From contig JABAZP010000036.1 of assembly GCA_018608405.1 (NCBI GenBank), forward strand, positions 1 through 64,000: 64,000 bases of DNA, written 5' to 3'. Position numbers and translations under genes: made by a program. Source of the stretch: Flavobacteriales bacterium. Lineage in GTDB: Bacteria; Bacteroidota; Bacteroidia; Flavobacteriales_E; Vicingaceae. This document shows, one piece after another, positions 28,207 through 36,272 of this stretch. Position 1 is the stretch's first letter. Each line of letters starts with the position of its first letter. The notes beneath the pieces were generated by a model. It saw only the letters and a list, made by a program, of their open reading frames with translations. It was not told where the DNA came from and did not search any database.

Positions 28207-30795
28207 ATGATGAAAAGATTAATATTCATTCTTTGCTTTGTGACAGCTTTATCAGCTTCATCACAAACGGTGCTTTTTTCTGAAGATTTTGAATCAAGTC
28301 CGATTTCAATGACAGACAACTCAACTGGCACAGCCTCATGGGCTCTTAACTCAACATTTCAAAATGGAGGACTGAATTCCGATTCAGCTAGAGTGGTGCA
28401 AGGCGATACCCTGAGAATAGAATCAAATACTTTTAGCACAGTAGGTTTTACTTTTGTGAATTTATATTTCAGCCAAATTTGTAAAATAGACTTTTTTGAT
28501 CGTGCTATTGTGGAGTATTCAATTGACAATGGTTCTACTTGGACACTGTTAACAGCTACTGAGTACATAGGTACGGGGTTTTTAAATAACAACGCATTCT
28601 CCGCAGTAAGTTATACTGTTTGGGACATTGCCAATGCAGCAACTGTTCTTGCAAACTCTTGGTGGCAAAATGAAAACTTTGATTTAAGTGCTGCAGGCGG
28701 TCAACCTCAAGTGAAAGTGAGATTCTCGCTTATAGATGCTGATAACAATGGACCTAGAAGTAATTATGGTTGGTTAATTGATGATGTAGAGGTGCTCGGA
28801 TCGCCATGTGAAGTAATCCCTCCAACCATCGCTTTAACAGGTACTATCTATCAAGGAAGTATTTTTGGCACCGGTCCATATTTAATTGAAGCGGACATTC
28901 AAGATGCAAGCGGTATCGCTACAGCTTCTTTAGAATATACAGTGAATGGTGGTAGTTTAAATACCCTCACCATGTCCAACACTAGTGGAAACATCTATTC
29001 TGCTACAATTCCCGCTTCAACAGTGGGAGATACAATTTGCTATACCATACGAGCGACAGATAATACTACTTGCGCCAATGCGAATCAATCTCCTGGAACT
29101 GGCTGTTTGCAGTTTATTGTTAATCCAAATGCACCGCCAAATTGTGTTGGCAACCCAATTAGCAGTTACAACTATGCTGAAACATTTGCCACGTTCACTC
29201 CGGGTAATGGCTCAAATACACCCGGAACCTTAAACAACAATTGGCAGAATTCGTCCACTTCAACACACAGTTGGTTTGTAGCTACAAATACTCAGTCTGG
29301 TGGTACAGGGCCTTCTGCTGATCATAGTCCTGGAGATACTAATTTTTTGTATGTGGAAGCGTCAGGATCTTTTAGAAATCAAACAGCAATTATTAATACA
29401 CCATGTTACAACTTTAGTGGCTTATCTGCACCTAAATTTAGTTTTTGGTACCACATGTTTGGGAATCGAATGGGCGAGCTTCATGTAGATATATACAATG
29501 GTAGGGCATGGGTTTTAGATGTCACACGACCCATAATTGGAAATCAAGGTAACAATTGGTTATTTAGGGAGGTTAATTTAACAGCTTATGCAGGAAACAT
29601 TGTTCAACTTCGATTTAGAGCTATTGTAGGTAACGGATTTCAGAGTGATATTGCAATTGATGATATTGAAATAATTGAACCCATTGCCGCTGATCTAAAC
29701 CTAGTCAATTTCGTAACGCCAAATGCCTCAAGTTGTAATGGTTCATCAACCGAGTTTGTTACTGTTGAAATTGAAAATTTAGGAAGCCAAGCACAGGACA
29801 CAATTCCATTAGCTTATCAAGTAAATGGAGGAACCATGATAAGAGATACTGCATTTTTTAACTTAATGCCAGGTATGTCATTCAACCACACGTTTCAAAC
29901 ACCTTTTAACATGTCTACTGCAGGAACATATGACTTGAACGCCTGGCTAGAGTTAGCAGCAGATGGACAAAGCTCAAATGATTCGGTTATTGGTTATCAA
30001 GTGACAACAAACAGTATTCAAACTAATTTCCCAGATACTGTTACATTTGACAATTTTGTAGTAGGGACACCGGGAGTGTTTTTAAATGGATGGAGTAATA
30101 GCCCACAAAATTCATTTAACTGGTTTGTAAATGTAGGCAACACGCCTTCGGCAGCAACAGGCCCAACGGGAGATACAACTACTGCCTTGGGTACTGGTAA
30201 ATATGTGTACTATGAAGCAACAAATGTGCCTCAAGGAACGCAGGGTTCTTTCTTTAGCGGATGCTTAGACTTGAACGCAACCAATCGCCCAGAATTGAAA
30301 TTCTACTATCACATGTCAGGTATCGAGATGGGAGAATTGCACTTGGATTTAAGCTTAAATGGTTTCTTAATTCAAGATATTATTCCAGCCATTACAGGCG
30401 ACCGAGGAACGGCTTGGATAGAAAGAACGGTCGATCTTACGCCTTACAAGGGAGATGTTAGAATAATATTTAGAGCGGTTCGGGGTTCAGGCTTTAGAAG
30501 TGATATCGCGGTGGATCAGGTAAGTCTGCGTGATGCATTACCGGTAGGAATTGCAACAAACGAAAATCAAAATGAAATTAGCTTCTTTCCAAATCCGATT
30601 AAAGATGTACTTCGAATAAAAAGTACAGAAGCGTCAAGAATTCAGGTATTGAATATGTTGGGCTCCATCGTAGAAGAAACTTACATTAGAAAAGGAATGA
30701 ATCAAATCAATGCATCAAGTTGGACTCCCGGAGTTTATTTTATTCGCGTATCTAATGGTGCTCAATCAAGCACGCAAAAAGTTATAAAACAGTAA
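28207..30795 (+). CDS. T9SS-secreted modular protein (862 aa)
   Basis: A smaller relative of its upstream neighbour. The signal peptide (residues 1-20) is followed by a MAM-like module closing with GWLIDDVEV (about 190). An Ig-like domain (about 200-305) follows, a second module closing with DIAIDDIEI (about 480), a CARDB-like domain, a third module closing with DIAVDQVSL (about 765), and a T9SS sorting domain (FFPNPIKDVLRI ... GVYFIRVSNG). Conserved block phrases such as FWYHMFG..MGELHVDI recur in modules two and three. Function is likely surface attachment or matrix formation; no active site is visible. Tandem location with the 1589-residue gene suggests duplication and domain shuffling. 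Confidence 0.85.
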   Translation: MMKRLIFILCFVTALSASSQTVLFSEDFESSPISMTDNSTGTASWALNSTFQNGGLNSDSARVVQGDTLRIESNTFSTVGFTFVNLYFSQICKIDFFDRAIVEYSIDNGSTWTLLTATEYIGTGFLNNNAFSAVSYTVWDIANAATVLANSWWQNENFDLSAAGGQPQVKVRFSLIDADNNGPRSNYGWLIDDVEVLGSPCEVIPPTIALTGTIYQGSIFGTGPYLIEADIQDASGIATASLEYTVNGGSLNTLTMSNTSGNIYSATIPASTVGDTICYTIRATDNTTCANANQSPGTGCLQFIVNPNAPPNCVGNPISSYNYAETFATFTPGNGSNTPGTLNNNWQNSSTSTHSWFVATNTQSGGTGPSADHSPGDTNFLYVEASGSFRNQTAIINTPCYNFSGLSAPKFSFWYHMFGNRMGELHVDIYNGRAWVLDVTRPIIGNQGNNWLFREVNLTAYAGNIVQLRFRAIVGNGFQSDIAIDDIEIIEPIAADLNLVNFVTPNASSCNGSSTEFVTVEIENLGSQAQDTIPLAYQVNGGTMIRDTAFFNLMPGMSFNHTFQTPFNMSTAGTYDLNAWLELAADGQSSNDSVIGYQVTTNSIQTNFPDTVTFDNFVVGTPGVFLNGWSNSPQNSFNWFVNVGNTPSAATGPTGDTTTALGTGKYVYYEATNVPQGTQGSFFSGCLDLNATNRPELKFYYHMSGIEMGELHLDLSLNGFLIQDIIPAITGDRGTAWIERTVDLTPYKGDVRIIFRAVRGSGFRSDIAVDQVSLRDALPVGIATNENQNEISFFPNPIKDVLRIKSTEASRIQVLNMLGSIVEETYIRKGMNQINASSWTPGVYFIRVSNGAQSSTQKVIKQ

Positions 30796-30810
30796 GCGTT
30801 AATCCTACGT

Positions 30811-31242
30811 TTAAAGATCAAATGAAGGTTCTGGAGCTCGCTTTAGAGCCTTCTTTTTTGGCTTAATAGAACCAACGAACATAATGTTTATTAGCTCCTC
30901 GTCATTCGTAAGCAAGGTTTTGGAAATACCCTCAACAATTCCAACGGCTTCATCAGATTTGTAAGTTCTTGAAAAAGGCTCGAAAGTATTATCTACGTAG
31001 CTCAATTCAATACTCGTTTTAACAACTTCTCCGTTGGTTACAGTTACTTTACCTAAAAAGCAATCTGCAAAACGGCCTTTTCGTATGGTAATTATTACGT
31101 CATCGTAAGTTCCATCTTGTACTTCATTGGCACCTCTTATTTCAAATACTTTAGCATACTTTTGATAGCAGGTTGCACTTTCTTGAGCATTGACAAATAC
31201 CGTGCAAACAAGCAGACCTGCTGCAATTAGAAGTTTTTTCAT
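30811..31242 (-). CDS. small secreted protein of unknown function
   Basis: The 143-residue protein has a clear signal peptide (about 1-19, ending VNA|QE). The mature part has two cysteines (in ATCYQK and ADCFLG) that could form a disulfide, a mixed alpha/beta pattern and a basic tail (KPKKKALKRAP). I do not recognise the family. It converges on the 862-residue T9SS gene with 15 bases between the stops. Confidence 0.65.
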   Translation of the reverse strand: MKKLLIAAGLLVCTVFVNAQESATCYQKYAKVFEIRGANEVQDGTYDDVIITIRKGRFADCFLGKVTVTNGEVVKTSIELSYVDNTFEPFSRTYKSDEAVGIVEGISKTLLTNDEELINIMFVGSIKPKKKALKRAPEPSFDL

Positions 31243-31334
31243 TCTTGTTGATTTTCAGTAAAAGTAAAATTACCTGCTAAACCCGTGCTTCTATTTTAAT
31301 ATTTATCTCAAAGGGAGATTGTTGATAACCTCAA

Positions 31335-32096
31335 TTATCGATATGTATTTCCCGGGTGAACAAAGGTTAACGTATACTTAGAGAGGGTTCTAACCGGCTC
31401 ACCTGCTTTCATTCCTGGTTTCCAAATGATTTTTTTCAGTAACCGAATAGTTTCTTCGTTGCATCCACCCGCTAAGGGTTTTGTGATTTTGAAGTTGCTC
31501 GCAACTCCATTTTTTTCAATGACAAACACCACCTTAACTGTACCCGAAATTAATTGTTGTAGTGCCAATGCCGGATACCTGATGTTGTCAGTCACAAAAT
31601 CGTTTACACTCTTAAAATCTCGGACCTTAGAAGCAGTATCTACTTGACTCTTAATAAAAACAGTAGCATGTTCGGAGCCTACAGGGGGTAACAGCCTTCT
31701 TCGTTCAGCTTTCTTATACTTTTTTGGATCAAACGTGACTTTGATCTGCTGCTCGCCGATTCTTTTGCCTTTCCTGATTTCATCCTTTTCCCAAACTATT
31801 AACTCTACCAAGCGAATTGCTTCTTTGGCAAAAAGATTGTCCTTTTCAAGATCGGTGAATATGGTGTCTATTTGCCCAGTCCAATCAACTCTCAGGACAA
31901 CAAACACTTCTTGAGACTGCTTCATTTCAAGTGAAGTAGGCGGGTAGATCATCTGGCTTTCTACAAGGTATTCCACCTCGTTTTCTCCACCCGCAGGGGA
32001 TGCAGGGAATTTATTGCCATTAAAAAACTCAACTTGTTGTGCAGTAATGGAACTGAATGAGGCTAAAAATAGAATGATTGTGAATGTTTTAGACAT
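31335..32096 (-). CDS. secreted protein with two TonB C-terminal-like domains
   Basis: The 253-residue protein has a signal peptide (about 1-19, ending ITA|QQ) instead of the membrane anchor and proline-rich rod of a true TonB. Two successive TonB-C-like repeats are visible: about 45-130 (YPPTSLEMKQSQEVFVVLRVDWTGQIDTI) and about 165-250 (YPALALQQLISGTVKVVFVIEKNG, then KIIWKPGMKAGEPV). The second is the better match. TonB-C domains contact TonB-boxes of outer-membrane receptors or peptidoglycan; a periplasmic form like this cannot transduce energy alone. It is divergent from comM. Confidence 0.75.
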   Translation of the reverse strand: MSKTFTIILFLASFSSITAQQVEFFNGNKFPASPAGGENEVEYLVESQMIYPPTSLEMKQSQEVFVVLRVDWTGQIDTIFTDLEKDNLFAKEAIRLVELIVWEKDEIRKGKRIGEQQIKVTFDPKKYKKAERRRLLPPVGSEHATVFIKSQVDTASKVRDFKSVNDFVTDNIRYPALALQQLISGTVKVVFVIEKNGVASNFKITKPLAGGCNEETIRLLKKIIWKPGMKAGEPVRTLSKYTLTFVHPGNTYR

Positions 32097-32137
32097 ATTT
32101 AATTAACTTTCCGCTAAGTTATTCAAAAGAAACAAGA

Positions 32138-33676
32138 ATGTTGGTCAAGACCTTTGGTAGTGCTGTTCAAGGAGTGGATGCAATTACCATTACGGTAGAA
32201 GTAAATGTTGGACAGGGAGTAAATTTTTTACTTGTTGGCTTGCCAGATAGTGCGGTGAAAGAATCGCAGCAGCGCATTGATGCAGCGTTAAAGAATAACG
32301 GATATAAAATTCCGGGAAAAAAAGTCGTCATTAACATGGCGCCTGCTGATATTCGTAAGGAAGGCTCTGCTTATGACCTCACTTTGGCGGTTGGAATTTT
32401 AGCCGCTTCAGAACAAATCAAGCATGAAAAGGTAGGCGATTTTGTAATCATGGGAGAGCTCAGTTTGGATGGTGGATTGCAACCTATGAGAGGGGCCTTA
32501 CCAATAGCGATTCAAGCGAAACAAGAAGGGTTTAAAGGCCTCATTTTGCCCAAACAGAATGCCAGAGAAGCGGCAATTGTTAGTGGGTTAGAGGTGTATG
32601 GTATTGAAAATATTAAAGAAGCGATCGAATTTTTTAATGATGAATCTGAGCTTGAAAGAACGGAGTTAAATACCCGGGAAGAGTTTTATAAAAGTTTAAA
32701 TGTCGCCGACTTTGACTTTGAAGATGTAAAAGGGCAAGAGAACATAAAACGGGCATTAGAAATTGCCGCCGCGGGCGGGCATAACGTAATTCTTATTGGT
32801 CCACCGGGAGCCGGTAAAACAATGCTAGCAAAAAGATTACCAACTATTTTGCCGCCCTTAAGTTTACATGAAGCATTAGAAACAACAAAAATCCATTCAG
32901 TTGCAGGTAAAATGAATGCAGAGGATGCATTAATTACACTGCGACCGTTTCGATCGCCTCATCATACAATTAGCGACGTGGCATTAGTTGGAGGGGGAGG
33001 GTTTCCTCAGCCAGGGGAGATTTCTTTAGCACATAATGGTGTGCTGTTTTTAGATGAATTACCTGAATTTAAGCGGACTGTTTTAGAGGTTATGCGACAA
33101 CCAATAGAGGAGAGGAGGGTAACTATTTCTAGAGCTCGTTTTACAGTCGATTACCCTGCTTCATTTATGTTGGTGGCTTCTATGAACCCATGCCCGTGCG
33201 GGTATTACAATCACCCAGATAAAGAGTGCATGTGTGCCCCTGAAATGGTACACAAGTATTTGAATAAGATTTCAGGTCCTCTTTTAGATCGAATTGATTT
33301 ACATGTGGAAGTGACTCCGGTGAATTTTGAGAAATTGGCCGAAACGAGGCTTTCAGAAAAGAGTGAGAAAATTAGGGAGCGAGTGGTTGCAGCAAGAGAA
33401 ATTCAAACTCAGCGATACAATGATCACCCCGGTATGCACTCTAATGCAATGATGGGCTCTAAGCAGTTGAGAGAAATTTGCAGAATTGATGAAGCAGGTC
33501 AAGCGCTCTTGAAACAAGCAATGGAAAAATTAGGGCTCTCGGCAAGAGCTTACGATAGAATTTTGAAAGTTTCTAGAACCATTGCTGACCTTGCAGGTTC
33601 TGAAAACATAGAAACAGACCATTTAGCAGAAGCTATTCAATACAGAAGTTTGGATAGAGAAGGGTGGGCTGGTTAA
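32138..33676 (+). CDS. comM: YifB/ComM family Mg-chelatase-like AAA+ ATPase
   Basis: The 512-residue protein has the ComM layout. An N-terminal Lon-like ChlI domain (about 20-165, VNFLLVGLPDSAVKESQQRIDAAL) precedes the AAA+ core with Walker A GPPGAGKTML (about 220), Walker B VLFLDELPEF and a zinc-like insert (CPCGYYNHPDKECMC). The C-terminal Mg_chelatase_C helical domain (about 410-510, LSARAYDRILKVSRTIADL) completes it. ComM is a hexameric helicase that drives branch migration during integration of incoming DNA in natural transformation. It goes well with comEC at the right edge of the window. Confidence 0.93.
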   Translation: MLVKTFGSAVQGVDAITITVEVNVGQGVNFLLVGLPDSAVKESQQRIDAALKNNGYKIPGKKVVINMAPADIRKEGSAYDLTLAVGILAASEQIKHEKVGDFVIMGELSLDGGLQPMRGALPIAIQAKQEGFKGLILPKQNAREAAIVSGLEVYGIENIKEAIEFFNDESELERTELNTREEFYKSLNVADFDFEDVKGQENIKRALEIAAAGGHNVILIGPPGAGKTMLAKRLPTILPPLSLHEALETTKIHSVAGKMNAEDALITLRPFRSPHHTISDVALVGGGGFPQPGEISLAHNGVLFLDELPEFKRTVLEVMRQPIEERRVTISRARFTVDYPASFMLVASMNPCPCGYYNHPDKECMCAPEMVHKYLNKISGPLLDRIDLHVEVTPVNFEKLAETRLSEKSEKIRERVVAAREIQTQRYNDHPGMHSNAMMGSKQLREICRIDEAGQALLKQAMEKLGLSARAYDRILKVSRTIADLAGSENIETDHLAEAIQYRSLDREGWAG

Positions 33677-33686
33677 TTTTGAAACA

Positions 33687-34580
33687 ATGAAAAAGTCTTA
33701 CACCATTTTATACCTTTTAATCGCTTTTATTGCATTCTCTGGTTGCGAGGAAGAAGGGGATCCATTAACTCTAGAGGATCTGTATAGGTTGAATGGGTTA
33801 CCCACCAAGCGCTTTGAAGTGAGTTTAAATGGGTTTCAATTTGAAACCAATACAGCCAGTGCGCTAAAGACCAATACTGCTTTAGCTATAGAAGCAAGCG
33901 GGAGCGGTGTGAACTATGAACTGGGACTAACAGGTTTAGAAGAAAGGGAGTATTTTGGGAATGGCAATGAGTTAAATGTTTTTCTGAATTATAAGGATGC
34001 AGGAGGGTTGTTATTTAGCACCACTAAAACTGGTGATACCTCAGATTTGGAAGTAGAAGTCACCAATTATGATGTTGAGAAAAATGTTGTGTCAGGTAAA
34101 TTTAAAGGTACTTTGTTGCAGCTGAATGGAGATCTTGAATTAATTGTAACCAAAGGTTCTTTTTTGGAAATACCCATCACTCGATTGGCTTTTGGAGAAA
34201 TGACGGCAAGGATAGACAATGAGCAATTTATTGCAGAATCGTGCTCTTTTACGAGCAATACTAATGGTGGCTTTACCTTCGATACATTTTTAGGAGTAGG
34301 GAATGATGATTCAACGTCACTAAACATTACAGTTCAAGAAAAAATTCAGGAGCGAGAATATCCATTTTCGTCAGGTGCAATAACGGCAACGTACAATCCA
34401 AATACATTTTCTGCGAATATCTTCAAAAATCAATACGATGCTGACGCAGGCAGTTTAACCATTTCTAAAATAGATACCGTTAACAATACTGTTGAAGGAA
34501 GCTTCAACTTTGCGGTAAGAAATGCGTTTGGGGAATTAATCAATATTTCTCAAGGACAGTTCAATGCCTTAATAAAATAG
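33687..34580 (+). CDS. lipoprotein of unknown function, possibly two repeated halves
   Basis: The 297-residue protein has a signal and lipobox FSGC near residue 20. Two weakly similar halves (about 40-165 and 165-297) are visible. Both have a beta-rich pattern with a phrase pairing a target residue run (FQFETNTAS, EQFIAESCS) and an ending of the type V.G.F.....G (VVSGKFKGTLLQLNG, VEGSFNFAVRNAFGE). This resembles small Bacteroidetes lipoproteins of the DUF6252 kind, though I am not certain. The gene starts 10 bases after comM and is probably co-transcribed. Confidence 0.65.
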   Translation: MKKSYTILYLLIAFIAFSGCEEEGDPLTLEDLYRLNGLPTKRFEVSLNGFQFETNTASALKTNTALAIEASGSGVNYELGLTGLEEREYFGNGNELNVFLNYKDAGGLLFSTTKTGDTSDLEVEVTNYDVEKNVVSGKFKGTLLQLNGDLELIVTKGSFLEIPITRLAFGEMTARIDNEQFIAESCSFTSNTNGGFTFDTFLGVGNDDSTSLNITVQEKIQEREYPFSSGAITATYNPNTFSANIFKNQYDADAGSLTISKIDTVNNTVEGSFNFAVRNAFGELINISQGQFNALIK

Positions 34581-34668
34581 CTCCCGGTGTCTTAGTGTAG
34601 GGTAGTATTCGCGCCGATGGCGTGATCATCCCTTTTTGTCAGTTATTATTTTTTACGCTCATACATTA

Positions 34669-34699
34669 TTCAGAAACTCTGTTCAATTAATTATTTTTG
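34669..34699 (+). promoter_or_regulatory. promoter of tRNA-Pro
   Basis: TATTTTTG at 34692-34699 matches the TAnnTTTG element, with TTC (one off TTG) exactly 20 bases upstream. It lies 9 bases before the tRNA, as expected for transcription starting at the tRNA edge. Confidence 0.6.
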
Positions 34700-34708
34700 C
34701 GACAAATT

Positions 34709-34783
34709 CGGGATGTAGCTTAGTCCGGTTAAAGTGCGCGTCTGGGGGGCGCGAGAGCGGTGGTTCGAATCCACTCATCCCGA
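34709..34783 (+). tRNA. tRNA-Pro (anticodon GGG)
   Basis: A full cloverleaf can be folded by hand. The acceptor CGGGATG pairs with CATCCCG, with discriminator A. The D stem is GCTT/AAGT, the anticodon stem CGCGT/GCGCG with loop CTGGGGG (anticodon GGG), and the T arm GGTGG-TTCGAAT-CCACT. No CCA is encoded. The antisense of this gene creates a spurious open frame across the region. Confidence 0.93.
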
Positions 34784-34788
34784 CAACT

Positions 34789-34821
34789 AAAGCCTTCAAT
34801 CGGTAGATTGAAGGCTTTTTT
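34789..34821 (+). terminator. terminator of tRNA-Pro
   Basis: A perfect 13-bp stem (AAAGCCTTCAATC/GATTGAAGGCTTT) with a GGTA loop is followed by T residues, immediately after the tRNA. Confidence 0.85.
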
Positions 34822-34870
34822 GTTTTTGACAATTTGTGCTTGCACAATAATTGCTCAAAAACAAAAAAGG
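34815..34870. repeat. long bulged hairpin behind tRNA-Pro
   Basis: The left arm 34815-34839 (CTTTTTTGTTTTTGA then CAATTTGTGC) folds onto 34842-34869 (GCACAA, ATTG, TCAAAAACAAAAAAG), giving about 25 paired bases with two small bulges and a TT turn. The arm begins inside the T-run of the tRNA terminator. It looks like an extragenic palindrome rather than a second terminator. Confidence 0.7.
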
Positions 34871-34896
34871 CAAATCCCAAGCATTGGGATTTAGGC
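34831..34896 (+). repeat. direct repeat copy 1 (66 bp)
   Basis: It begins AATTTGTGCTTGCACAA and ends around a small hairpin centred on CCCAAGCATTGGG. The second copy lies 130 bases downstream with only scattered differences. The unit contains two dyads (TTGTGC-TT-GCACAA, and AATCCCA-loop-TGGGATT). Confidence 0.85.
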
Positions 34897-34960
34897 TTTA
34901 GTTGAACGCCACCCCCTTTGGATGGGCCGACTGCAAGGAGGCCAATCCACTTCGATGTTA

Positions 34961-35027
34961 AATTTGTGCTTGCACAAGAATTGCTCAAAAACAAAAAAGC
35001 ACTTCCCAAGCATTGGGTTTTAGGGCA
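34961..35027 (+). repeat. direct repeat copy 2 (about 67 bp)
   Basis: It repeats copy 1 from AATTTGTGCTTGCACAA through CCCAAGCATTGGG. The 64 bases between copies are unrelated to either. Between 35028 and trxB there is one more dyad (GCTGTT-AAAA-AACAGC type, 35093-35110) but no gene. Confidence 0.85.
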
Positions 35028-35173
35028 CGACCATTCTGTTAAGTATTAGTAAATAAGCTGCATCTTTTCCATGTCAATTTAAATGAAAAAAGGGCTGTTA
35101 AAAACAGCAGGCAACCGACAATTTTATTTGTTTTGATTCCCTAATTTTAGCATTCCAAAAAAAAAGAAGAGAT

Positions 35174-36118
35174 ATGTCAGAAAAGGTAGAGCACGTAAAG
35201 TGTCTAATTATAGGTTCAGGACCAGCAGGATATACTGCTGCAATTTACGCGGCAAGAGCAGATATGGCTCCGTTGATGTACCAAGGACTGCAGCCAGGTG
35301 GTCAACTTACCATTACTAATGATGTCGAAAACTATCCAGGTTACCCCGATGGGATAAATGGTCCTCAAATGATGATTGATTTTCAAAAGCAGGCAGAGCG
35401 ATTCGGAACAGACGTGCGTTTTGGTTTGGTAACGAAAGTAGATTTTACTGGACCTATTCACCGCGTTTGGGTAGATGAAAAAACTGAGATTACGGCAGAT
35501 TCAATAATTATTTCTACCGGTGCAGCGGCAAAATGGTTAGGCATAGAGTCAGAGCAACGTTTGAATGGTTTTGGCGTTAGTGCATGTGCAGTATGTGATG
35601 GATTTTTCTATAAAAACCAAGACGTTGTGATTGTAGGAGCCGGGGATACTGCAGCAGAAGAAGCTACTTACCTTTCTAAATTGTGCAAGAAAGTAACCAT
35701 GTTGGTAAGAAAAGATGAATTCAGAGCTTCAAAAATTATGGCAGATCGAGTATTAAATACACCAAACATTGAGGTAATGTTTAACCATGAGACGGTAGAA
35801 GTTTTAGGAGAGAAAGCGGTGGAAGGTGTGTTGGCGAAAAATAATAAAACTGGCGAAGAAATTACGATTGCTTGTACCGGATTTTTTGTAGCAATTGGTC
35901 ACAAGCCGAATACAGATATTTTTAAAGGCTGGTTAGACATGGACCAAACAGGTTACCTTATTGTAGAGCCTGGAACTTCGAAAACTAAAATACCTGGAGT
36001 ATTTGCCTCAGGCGATGCAGCAGATAAAGTTTACCGACAAGCGGTAACAGCTGCCGGAACAGGTTGTATGGCTGCATTGGACGCTGAACGATACTTAACT
36101 GAGATTGGAAAGCACTAG
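35174..36118 (+). CDS. trxB: thioredoxin-disulfide reductase
   Basis: FAD/NADPH enzyme of 314 residues that keeps thioredoxin reduced in the cytoplasm. Seen are the FAD dinucleotide motif IIGSGPAGYTAAIYAARA, QPGGQLTITNDVENYPG, the redox-active CAVC at about 137-140 (SACAVCDGFFYKNQ), the NADPH motif VVIVGAGDTAAEEATYL and the closing GVFASGDAADKVYRQAVTAAGTGCMAALDAERYL. Length and spacing are those of the low-molecular-weight bacterial form. It is monocistronic, with a terminator directly after it. Confidence 0.96.
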   Translation: MSEKVEHVKCLIIGSGPAGYTAAIYAARADMAPLMYQGLQPGGQLTITNDVENYPGYPDGINGPQMMIDFQKQAERFGTDVRFGLVTKVDFTGPIHRVWVDEKTEITADSIIISTGAAAKWLGIESEQRLNGFGVSACAVCDGFFYKNQDVVIVGAGDTAAEEATYLSKLCKKVTMLVRKDEFRASKIMADRVLNTPNIEVMFNHETVEVLGEKAVEGVLAKNNKTGEEITIACTGFFVAIGHKPNTDIFKGWLDMDQTGYLIVEPGTSKTKIPGVFASGDAADKVYRQAVTAAGTGCMAALDAERYLTEIGKH

Positions 36119-36140
36119 AAATAATAAACATAAATTCAAG

Positions 36141-36175
36141 ACCTGCGATTCTTTTTGAAATGCAGGTTTTTTTTT
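36141..36175 (+). terminator. terminator after trxB
   Basis: ACCTGC pairs with GCAGGT across a 15-base loop, then a run of nine T residues follows. Confidence 0.8.
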
Positions 36176-36272
36176 GCAACTATTTTTATTTGATCTGCGT
36201 CTATTAACCAACTTAACAAATTGAGAATTATTTGTTATTTTTAAAATTCGTTTTTTTAAAACAATTCACAAG

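Noticed and set aside
34683-35009. 108-codon minus-strand open frame
   Set aside because: It is antisense to tRNA-Pro and its terminator and runs through the two 66-bp repeats. Its phrase MSGFEPPLSRPPDAHFN is the known spurious translation of the complement of a Bacteroidetes tRNA gene.
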